NCBI RefSeq assembly: GCF_007991615.1
Contig: NZ_BJYR01000015.1
Location: forward strand, 94,101 to 158,100
From: Novosphingobium sediminis
GTDB taxonomy: Bacteria; Pseudomonadota; Alphaproteobacteria; Sphingomonadales; Sphingomonadaceae
Reading direction: 5' to 3'
DNA: 64,000 bases
Both the position numbers and the translations under genes were made by a program. This document shows, piece by piece, positions 41,674 to 49,600 of this stretch. Under the pieces are notes generated by a model. That model was not told the origin of the DNA, ran no database searches, and saw nothing but the letters and a program-made list of their open reading frames with translations. Every line of letters starts with the position of its first letter. The first letter of the stretch is position 1.

Positions 41674-42425
41674 GGACGGTCCTCCCGCCTGGGCGCAGGC
41701 AGGCCGCTGGGCTCCGGGCTGGTGGTCTTGGCGGCGCTTACCTTTGCTGAATCGTCGATGGCCTTGAGCCTGGCTGCAAGGGCTGTGACTTGCTGACAGA
41801 CAAAGGCCTCGTCGCGGTAGATCTGCCCTCGGTCTCTTTTGATTTTGCTGCTGGCTCGCCGCGGAATCAAATCCTGCGGTCCATCCATTGTCATGCCGAA
41901 CCACCAGGCGAGGTCCTCGCCATCGCCCTGCCCGGAACCTCCCTGCGTCTTGTCCCGATGCTGGGCCTGCGATGGTCCAGTTGGCTGGGCGGGCACATGG
42001 CAGATGCTGACCCGCTCCGGGACGGCTTCCTGGCAGGCCGCGCCGTAACTGACGGGCTGGTGCAGTCCGTCGTTGATGCTCCCGGGCAGTGCATCGGCTG
42101 ACCATCCGGCCAGGGCATGGTCTGGATCGACGCCGACGTAACCACCGAGCTCGCCATTGCGCTGGCGCAGAATGATGCAGGGATAGCCGGTTGCCGGATC
42201 GGTCCAGGCAACCTTGGTGGATTCGGTTTTCCACGGGCCGTCATTGTGGAGCGTGAGGGATCGCTCGCTGTAACGGGCCTCGGGCACGATGCTGGTGCCT
42301 GCAATCGGCGCCGGCTCCTGCCTTGCTGCCAGCGCGTTACGGCTTTCCAGTGCTGCCGCATTTTTGCGGCCTCTGCCCTGTGCCGCAATCAGGCGGGCCA
42401 GGGGATCGGTTGGCTTCTTTGCCAT
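41670..42425 (-). CDS. Unknown protein, fourth gene of the exonuclease module
   Basis: 251 residues from ATG 42425 (MAKKPTDPLARLIAAQGR); GGAAG is a good ribosome site. The basic N-terminus (GRGRKNAAALESRNALA) precedes an alpha/beta section (SLTLHNDGPWKTESTKVAWTD, YPCIILRQRNGELGGYVGV) and a helical end. The phrase LAWWFGMTMDGPQDLIPR is distinctive. No known domain recognised. A terminator-like hairpin lies in its leader at 42451-42480. Its stop overlaps the next start. Confidence 0.75.
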   Translation of the reverse strand: MAKKPTDPLARLIAAQGRGRKNAAALESRNALAARQEPAPIAGTSIVPEARYSERSLTLHNDGPWKTESTKVAWTDPATGYPCIILRQRNGELGGYVGVDPDHALAGWSADALPGSINDGLHQPVSYGAACQEAVPERVSICHVPAQPTGPSQAQHRDKTQGGSGQGDGEDLAWWFGMTMDGPQDLIPRRASSKIKRDRGQIYRDEAFVCQQVTALAARLKAIDDSAKVSAAKTTSPEPSGLPAPRREDRP

Positions 42426-42450
42426 GGTGTACTTCCTTCTATGCAAAAAA

Positions 42451-42480
42451 GGCCGCCGACGCGTGATTGCGTCGATGGCC
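42451..42480 (-). terminator. Terminator-like hairpin in the leader of the fourth module gene
   Basis: CGACGC (42457-42462) pairs with GCGTCG (42469-42474), extended by GGCC on both sides. On the minus strand the stem is followed by TTTTTT, a textbook intrinsic terminator, yet it lies only about 25 bases before the start at 42425. It could be the end of the upstream gene's transcript or an attenuator. Confidence 0.65.
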
Positions 42481-42645
42481 GTGGGGTTGGTGTTGGGGTT
42501 GGATAGCGGGGAGATGTTCCCGCAGTTGGGCCGGTGGCCCGAGCGGATCAGGTCATGCGCGTTCTCCTTGTGATGGGCTGTGATTCGATGGGGTTGGAGA
42601 CGAGCAGTTTGATGCCGCCGAAGCAGGCTGTGCTTCCGCCCGGTA

Positions 42646-43470
42646 TCATGCCGCGTCCGCCAGCTCTGGCGCCTTACTGCCAATCCGCCGCCACAGCGCG
42701 CTGGAGGCAAGGCCGACCCGCTCGACGAAGCGCGGACTCAGGGCGCCGTGGCGCGACCACCACTGCAGCAAGGCGTGGCTGGCCGTAGCCGGATCGATCC
42801 CGGCATGACCCTGCGAGCGCGCCCACGCCATCGTCGCTGCCGCCGTAAGCACGGTGTCGAGTTCAACATGACTGCGCAGTTCAGCCCAGCCAGCAAGGTC
42901 CTGCGGATAGCCAACCCTGGCCTTGTCGCGCAGCAGGTCCGCCTGGATACCAAGCCGGACGAGGATTTCTGTCAGATGGTGCCAGGTCTTGCCCTGCCCC
43001 TTGATTGCAAGCCCCAGATCGAGATGGGGCCGCCATGCCTCCTTCCAGTCGCCCGCCGAGGCGATGAGCTGATCCGGCAGGACAAGGCCGTATTCCATCG
43101 CCGCCAGTTTCAGGACTGGTACGTCCATGGCGATGGAGCCGTAGCCGACCATACAGGTGCCCGCCGGCCGCGCGCGCATATGGGTGAACAGACCTTCGAC
43201 CACGCCCCGCTCGTCACCGTCACGCGGCAAGGTCCAGCTGGCGATCCGCTCGCAGGTGATCGCGCCGTCCGCGGCCAGCGCCAGATCGAAGGCGGCGGCG
43301 GCATGAACACGCCGGGCACCGATCCGCGGTGGCCAGCTCGCGGCGTGCTGGATGAAGCAATAGTTGGCGTGAAGCGCCTCGTCCCAATGGGTCTCGATGT
43401 CGAAGAAGGTGAAGTGCTGGGTGGCCGGGGCTGCGTTGCCTGCGTTGGCCGGGGTATTGAACGTCTTCAT
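42646..43470 (-). CDS. Predicted DEDD-type 3'-5' exonuclease (PolB-exo-like)
   Basis: 274 residues from ATG 43470. Exonuclease motif I is FFDIET (Asp24, Glu26); motif II GYGSIAMDVPVLK; motif III HVELDTVLT with the final aspartate. This fits the predicted 3'-5' exonucleases related to DNA polymerase B proofreading domains. No polymerase part is attached. Stand-alone exonuclease, third gene of the five-gene module; a separate DnaQ-type exonuclease is coded at 44292-45182. Role in DNA or RNA degradation inferred. Confidence 0.8.
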   Translation of the reverse strand: MKTFNTPANAGNAAPATQHFTFFDIETHWDEALHANYCFIQHAASWPPRIGARRVHAAAAFDLALAADGAITCERIASWTLPRDGDERGVVEGLFTHMRARPAGTCMVGYGSIAMDVPVLKLAAMEYGLVLPDQLIASAGDWKEAWRPHLDLGLAIKGQGKTWHHLTEILVRLGIQADLLRDKARVGYPQDLAGWAELRSHVELDTVLTAAATMAWARSQGHAGIDPATASHALLQWWSRHGALSPRFVERVGLASSALWRRIGSKAPELADAA

Positions 43471-43493
43471 GGTTTTGTTTCCTGTTGCTGAAA

Positions 43494-43527
43494 CGCAAAC
43501 GGCCGCCTCGATGGGCGGCTGCTTGCG
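43494..43527 (-). terminator. Hairpin in the leader of the PolB-exo-like gene
   Basis: GCCGCC (43502-43507) pairs with GGCGGC (43514-43519), extended by CGCAA/TTGCG at the outside. Read on the minus strand it is followed by GTTTGCGTTT. It resembles the hairpin at 42451-42480 in position and is a weaker terminator candidate. Confidence 0.5.
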
Positions 43528-43611
43528 GGATTGATGATCGTTGTGTGTCGTAGTGGATGGCTGATTGCCTCTGGGGCACCGGCCCTGCATGGTGGGGAGG
43601 ACGGCCCCTGC

Positions 43612-44178
43612 TCAGATGGTCGTCGTGCCGCTCCTCAACCGTTCGAGCGCCCACCACGCCTGCCACGCGGCCAGAACGGCGCGCTTATCGACAGGGAGGA
43701 CATCGCGTGTTTCGGAAAGCCAGGTCAGCCAGATCGCCTGGGCCCGCAACGGCAAGAGCGCGATCTGGCTCTCGATATCGAGCTTCCGGTTGTGCCCGCG
43801 ATAGGGCAGGCCGCAATCCAGGGCGGTCTGAACGATCTGCCAGTCGCTGGTGCGCAACACGTGCATCCTGCCGTAGCCTTCGATCGGCAGGCCCAGCATC
43901 CGGAACGCGCTGGCCAAGGCGCCGATGTCGATCGTGGCCGCCAGCGGGCTCTGCCCTTGCAGCGGCATTACGCACAGGATGTCGCCGCCTTCCGCGACAT
44001 GATCCAGATAGCGCCAGGGCAGATCGTAGCCGGAAAACTTCCGCAGCCCGCCCATGCTGAGGCTGAAGCGGTAGTCGTGATCGCCATCGCCGGTGATGGC
44101 AAAGGCGGCAAATTCTATCGGGTAACCATCGTCGTTCTCGAGGGTGGCGAAGGTTGTCAGGAAGGTCTTTCCGTCCAT
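43612..44178 (-). CDS. Unknown protein, second gene of the exonuclease module
   Basis: 188 residues from ATG 44178 (MDGKTFLTTFATLENDDGY). Alpha/beta composition; phrases GDHDYRFSLSMGGLRKFSGYDLPWRYLDHV and YRGHNRKLDIESQIALL are distinctive but match no family I know. A long perfect hairpin (44210-44246) sits in the gap before it. Longer reading upstream to 44427 runs through the exonuclease gene and was rejected. Confidence 0.7.
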   Translation of the reverse strand: MDGKTFLTTFATLENDDGYPIEFAAFAITGDGDHDYRFSLSMGGLRKFSGYDLPWRYLDHVAEGGDILCVMPLQGQSPLAATIDIGALASAFRMLGLPIEGYGRMHVLRTSDWQIVQTALDCGLPYRGHNRKLDIESQIALLPLRAQAIWLTWLSETRDVLPVDKRAVLAAWQAWWALERLRSGTTTI

Positions 44179-44209
44179 CAATGTATTCCTTGTCCATGAG
44201 CCAGATACG

Positions 44210-44246
44210 CCAGAGGGCCGGAACCCTTGCGGCTCCGGCCCTCTGG
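44210..44246. repeat. Perfect 13-bp inverted repeat between two module genes
   Basis: CCAGAGGGCCGGA (44210-44222) and TCCGGCCCTCTGG (44234-44246) around an 11-base loop. There is no T-run on either side, so it is more likely an RNA-processing/stability or operator element than a terminator. Confidence 0.7.
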
Positions 44247-44291
44247 TGGCGTGCTGGCGATGTGTTGATGTGAGGTTGTGCCGATGCGCGC

Positions 44292-45182
44292 TCAGCGGTG
44301 GCGATTGCGGGCGGTGAGCACTTCGAGGGACGGCGTGCAGCGCACTTCCTCTGACAGCCAGCGCTTTTCTGCTTCCAGCGCCTCGTCCTCGATCTCGGTC
44401 CACCACACCCGCCGGTTTGCGCTCCACCGGTATCCGCGTGTTTTAAGCAGGTCCTTGCTGGAAAAGGGCGCGCCCCGGGCTTCAACCCGGGTCGTGAACC
44501 GATCGGCCCGGTCCTGCAGGTGCGCCAGCAAGCAGCGTCCATCAGGCGCTTGCCATGACAACAAGTGCACCAGCGATGCGACATCAGCCATGGCGCGGTG
44601 GCCCCGATTGAAGAACCCGATCTGCGTCAGGAGATAGCCGAGCGACCGGCCGTCGAAACCCAGGTCTGCCCAGTCGATCTCAGCCATCGAGCAGCCCCAG
44701 CGCCGACCACGAATGCCGGGAAGCAGCCGCTCCAGCACCACCGCATCGTAGGCGGCGTTGTGTGCTACCAGTAGATCGCAGCGATTAAACAGGTCGGTCC
44801 AATCGTCCGCTTCGAACAGCGCGCCCGCCACATCGGCATCGCTGATGCCGGTCAGCCGCGCTACGTCCGGCGGGATCGGCATGCCGGGATCGCGGTAGCT
44901 TTGCTTGAGTTCAGCAACGCCGGTGATCACGCCGTCGCCATCGATCTCCAGTACGCAAACCGCAAGATCGATGACTTCGGCCGTCTGCGGATCTGTCGAT
45001 GTGGCCTCGCAATCGACCACGCCGATGTAGCTCAGATGCCTCTCACGGGCCGGGCCTGCCAGCGGCGTTTCTGCAAGTGGTGCAACCTTGCGAAGGAGGC
45101 GGATGTCCCAGCTGTCGATGCATGTCTCGCGCGCAGGCAGAAAGGGCGGCAGCATGGCGCTGCCGGTCTCAGGTATTGTCAT
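44292..45182 (-). CDS. DnaQ-like (DEDDh) 3'-5' exonuclease with C-terminal Trp-rich domain
   Basis: 296 residues. Exo I VVDCEATST (Asp57, Glu59), Exo II LLVAHNAAYDAVVLE, Exo III with HRAMADV (His and Asp), the DEDDh layout of DNA polymerase III epsilon-like nucleases. The C-terminal 70 residues (FSSKDLLKTRGYRWSANRRVWWTEIEDEAL, in parts) are a separate small Trp-rich module that I have seen only as an add-on to such nucleases. First gene of the five-gene minus-strand module; ribosome site GAGG about 14 bases upstream. Confidence 0.87.
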   Translation of the reverse strand: MTIPETGSAMLPPFLPARETCIDSWDIRLLRKVAPLAETPLAGPARERHLSYIGVVDCEATSTDPQTAEVIDLAVCVLEIDGDGVITGVAELKQSYRDPGMPIPPDVARLTGISDADVAGALFEADDWTDLFNRCDLLVAHNAAYDAVVLERLLPGIRGRRWGCSMAEIDWADLGFDGRSLGYLLTQIGFFNRGHRAMADVASLVHLLSWQAPDGRCLLAHLQDRADRFTTRVEARGAPFSSKDLLKTRGYRWSANRRVWWTEIEDEALEAEKRWLSEEVRCTPSLEVLTARNRHR

Positions 45183-45852
45183 GTCTTGTTGTCCTCTATG
45201 TGTTCATTGCAACCGAGCAGAGCGAGGAATTCTCTTTTCCTCTCATCCCACTCGGTCACTAATTCACCCCGCTTCCCGCGGCTTTTCTGAACACGAAGAC
45301 ATAGGTGGGCGTGCTGCGCGCGGGCCGCCGGTCGAGCCACCGGGGCCGCTGCGGTTGGGTCGGCCTATGCGGGCTCGCCAATCCGCCGGGCGGTTTTCCC
45401 GACGGACAGCGACAGGTGGTCCGACGTGGCGAGCACGAACCGGCACGGGGTAGATTGGGCTTGCAAACATTTGCGCCGACAAGGAACGTTGACCCGCAGC
45501 GGAAGCTTGCGACCATAATAAGCCGTTCCAATCCTTAGTTCGGTATGTCTGCTCACGCCGCAAGCTGCCGTTCGTGCCGCGCGTAGCGGCGGGTGGACAA
45601 TGCCCCCCCATTGCGGTCCTTAAGCGACCTCCCGCAGATGGGCCCCACAATAGAAAGCTCGGCGGTATCGTCTCGTTCGACCTTAAGGCTGCGTTTGCTC
45701 CGCACGCGGGTCGGTGCCAAGTTGTATCGAGACCGAGCGATACTTAGCGTCGCTGCCCGGCGATACACGGGAGATTCCGTGTTCACCACCTCGCGCAAGG
45801 CCAGATCTCGTTCCGCGCCCGGCTGGAGCGGTTGCTCAGCTTGAACAGCCGA
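45183..45852. other. Gene-free stretch upstream of the exonuclease module
   Basis: 670 bases with no convincing gene; the open frames are arginine/proline-rich shadows. It must hold the promoter of the exonuclease module. AAGCTGCCGTTCG at 45562 recurs almost exactly at 51075, pointing to a degenerate dispersed intergenic repeat. A fragment near 45780-45850 has a protein-like frame but no start or stop context. Confidence 0.5.
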
Positions 45853-46497
45853 TCAGGGCAGTTGCTGGGCGCATTCGACTGCCAAGAACTGATCTATGGC
45901 CTTGGTCCTGGGGTCGAGGGCATCCTGTGCGTCCGCCCCGGCCAGCGTGGCCTCGAAAGCTACGTGGCCTTTTGCCCGCAGCCGCTCGGCAATCGCCAGC
46001 GTGACGCGCCACCCGCAACCGTTGGCAAAGTCTCCCAAGTCGAAGCAGCCTTGGTTGTACCACTCGGTGACCTGAGCTTCCCATCGCGTGCCGACCACCT
46101 CCTCGACTTCGGAAATCTTGGTGAACCAGTTAGGGAATGCGTCAGGTTCGATCACTTTCCCACGGAACGTGGTGCCCTGAGTGTTCACCGCGACCATCTC
46201 CATTCCGGAGTGATGGGCGAGGACGTTCCAGTCCGAAGCGCTCAGCGAGCCTTCGCTCGGGTGATTGTGGATGATGCGGCAACCTGCGATCGAGTTGGCT
46301 GCTGCCACCATTGGAGCATCCATCTCACCGCCTGCGGGGGGCTGGATCTGTCGCGAGACCTCAGTCTGCCCCACACCATCCAGCGCGATGTGAAGTTCGC
46401 TGTTCACGGCCCCCGACCCGTTCTTGAAGGCGCGCTGGTGCGCTAGGACTTCTTCGATTGAGTCCCGCTCGGTCGTGGTGAAGGGGACGAAGGACAT
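45853..46497 (-). CDS. RadC/JAB-like putative metallo-isopeptidase
   Basis: 214 residues. The core IIHNHPSEGSLSASDW (His77, His79, Asp89) is the JAMM/RadC metal site, HNHP-S..D, although His79 to Asp89 is one residue shorter than the canonical spacing; Glu34 in NSELHIAL may be the catalytic glutamate. C-terminal half unrecognised. Coded 174 bases downstream of the large nuclease-STAND gene on the same strand, so the pair may work together; a stand-alone role is equally possible. Ribosome site GGAG lies about 14 bases before the ATG. Confidence 0.72.
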   Translation of the reverse strand: MSFVPFTTTERDSIEEVLAHQRAFKNGSGAVNSELHIALDGVGQTEVSRQIQPPAGGEMDAPMVAAANSIAGCRIIHNHPSEGSLSASDWNVLAHHSGMEMVAVNTQGTTFRGKVIEPDAFPNWFTKISEVEEVVGTRWEAQVTEWYNQGCFDLGDFANGCGWRVTLAIAERLRAKGHVAFEATLAGADAQDALDPRTKAIDQFLAVECAQQLP

Positions 46498-46671
46498 GAC
46501 GTGGGAGTTCTCCAGAGAAGGAGCGCTGAAGGCACCCGTTGACCCTACCGCGGCGAACGTCTGGCTCTAACGAAAGTTGCCGTTTGTCCAATTCCTGTTG
46601 ACGCGGGGGCGATGTTGTTCACTTTTAGCCCCGGTGACGCGAACGATGGCGTCCGCCAGACGACGACATCA

Positions 46672-49600
46672 CTAACTGCTGCCTGTCTCAGGTAACGGCG
46701 GATCGATCAATCGATCGCCCAGCCGTTCGCGCACTGCCCGGCGGAGGCGAATCTTGCCGAGATCGTCCAGCACGGACGTTGGTAGGGGAGCTGGGGCCGA
46801 CAGCAACCCTCGCGCTGGATGACCGGGTTCCAGCAGATCGAGGATCTGATCGGCTTCCAGAGGGTGGTTCGGCGCAAGCGTTGCAGCACCGACCAGGAGC
46901 AGGGCGCGGCGGTTGTTCGAGCTGGCCACGCGCTCGAAGACGCTCACCGCCTGCCCCGGCGCGGCATGATTGCAGAGCAGGACAGCGGCCGGCACGGCGA
47001 GGACAGCCGGTAGCTTGAGCAGTAAGGGCGCCGTCACCTGCGCCACGATCTCCGGCTCGACAAATTCGGCGTCCACCAACGCATCGAGCGCGTCGAGCCG
47101 GATCCAGCGGGATACCGGCATCAACACCATTTCCCATATCTTCGCGCGAATATCCGAACCGAACGCATGGGCAGCCACGATGAGGGCGTCTTGGCTTACG
47201 AGCCGATCGGGTGAGCGGTCCGCAACATCCAGAAGCTCCCGTCCCAGATCGACCGGGAGATCATCATAATTAGCAAGCGCCTCTATCGCTTCGCGGGCAA
47301 TCGGATGCGATTCGGGCTCATGATGATAGGCGTCGTTGTCCGACCAGGTGTCGTGAATGAGCGAGCGCAACGCGACGAGGTGATCGGGATGTGGCCGGGT
47401 CTTGAGGATCGCGACCAAAGCACGGCGGACTCGGCTGCCAGGATCGTTTGCAAGTCTGAGGAGCGCGTCTGGCAATGGCGTGGCGTGTTCCTTTGCGAGC
47501 GCTATGAGCGCGACGCGGCGGGCATCGGCGCGCTCGTGATGCAAAGCGAGGTCCATAAGATGCTCATTTCCAATCACTACGGCTGCCTCAGCCGCGGCGC
47601 GCGCATCATCATTGTCGTCGGCGACAATCAGCCACCGCGTTACAGCCTCTGCGGCATCGCCGCCGCTCGCAACGATGACCGGGACGAGCGATTTCAGCGC
47701 GGGGGCGGACAGGCTCCCGACCGTGCTGAGAATATGGGCGAGCGCGGTGCCGCCTACGCCCTTCGCGGGGCGCTTCCTGAACCCGAGCGCGTCAGCGATC
47801 TCACCAAGGCCCGGCGAGATCCTATCGGAAATCTGCTTGAGCTTGGCGGACCGCCCCTTCGCGCCAAGCCCGCCTCGAGCTTCCCACACGTCGACGACCA
47901 GTCGCAGCTGCGCTGCTGGCATTTGGCTGAGCGCGTTGATCGCTTCGATTAGCATGTCGGGCGCGCACAGGACGGCGGTTCTGACCAGTTCCGAGCGCAG
48001 CTGACTTTCAGCTGTGTCGGCCATCAGGCGTGCACGCAAATCGGCTGCAAGTTCAGGGTACCAGTTCTCTCGCGCGGCCCACCATGTCTGATGCTCGGAC
48101 AGTTTGCCCTGACTGAGCCTCATCAGCTCGCGAAGTTCGAGGATCTCGGCGCGCTCGGTAGATGTCGCAATATCGCGCGCCCAGGCATGGAGCAGCTCGT
48201 CAACGCGGCAGTGGGCGGCGATGTTCCTCCAAAGGCCCTCACGGCGCAGTTGGGCGATATAAGCGTCGACGAAGACGCCCGAGGTGTAACCGTCACCCTC
48301 ATGATTGGACTGGTGGCCTTCCTCGACAGCATGATCGCGCTCACCATCCTGAATCGCGCGCCATTCCTCGGCGCCTTCCTGCACGAAATAGCGTCGGATG
48401 CTTGTGAGATCATCGAGAGCAGCTTCTACAATTGGCGCAAAGGCCGCGAGGTCGCGGACGGCCCCGACTGCCACGGTGTCGGCGTTGGATTCGAATCCAC
48501 TGCCAACCATTTTCTGGGCGGCCTCGCAATAGGCATGAGCGAGTCCGGGTGCAATGCGATCCAACTTCTGGGGAAAGCCGCGACCAAAACAGCCTTGCTC
48601 CCATGGCAGAGCGTCACGCACGAAGCGCGCCGCAACCTGGGCTGCCAGCGGATCCGCCGCGATACGGTCGTACCAAGCGTCGGAATAGGTCGGTGGCTTC
48701 CAATTCTTGAGGAAGACCGACGCCCCCCGCTGCACGCCCAAGAGAAGCCAGCGCGCCACTTCGCTCGGCACCGATCTGCTGGATCCCACATCGATCGACA
48801 ATTCGAGCAGAGGTGAGAAATCGGACTTCTCGTCAATTAGGCCGTCGTCCAGCCATGCATCGATCGCTGCCTGCGCGTCCGGATCGATGTAGAAAGGCGG
48901 GTCGAGTCCTTCGATCTGCTTGCTGAACGCCCTAGTCACCTGAAACGCTCTCGCCGCGGTTTCCAGCCCCCACTCGCTGTAGCTGCCGCCAAGCTTTGTG
49001 AGCGCCGCGATGAGCACTTCGAGCGCCGCCTCGCTGCGCGGCCAAGTCGCCTGCAGGAAAGCCTCAAAGCCCTCTTTGACGCTTGGATGGGCGAATGCCA
49101 CGGTTCGCGCAGGTTGGCGTAGATGACGGGTTGCCACCAGACGATCGACCACCTTGTTGAGTTCGTCGCCGAGCGCTGGCGCGATCCTGCGGAGCGTGCG
49201 TTGAAGCGCTGTCAGGTGTGCTCGGTCGAATTGCGATCGGGCCGCCAGCAGTGCCCAGACAATGGCGGACAACCCCGCGCTGTCGATCTTCGACAGATAT
49301 TTTCCAACTTCATTCTGCACCGCTTCCCGGTGCGCCGCCTCCCGAAGCCGCCGAAAGAAAGCGTGGTCCGCTTCGCCTTCCGCTGGGCCTTTTTGCAACT
49401 CCTTGAAATAGAGATCGATCTCGAGTGGGGTCTCGAACGCCTGCAGCGCATCTGTGCGAAAGGCGAAAGCCTTCGCCTGGAGGTGGGCCGGCAACTGGTC
49501 CATGCGATTGTCGTGGATCGCGATAAGCGGACCGTCGCTGTATTGATCGCCGTCGAGCTCGATGGACCAATGATCAAGCCCGGCTCCCACATCGGCGGTT

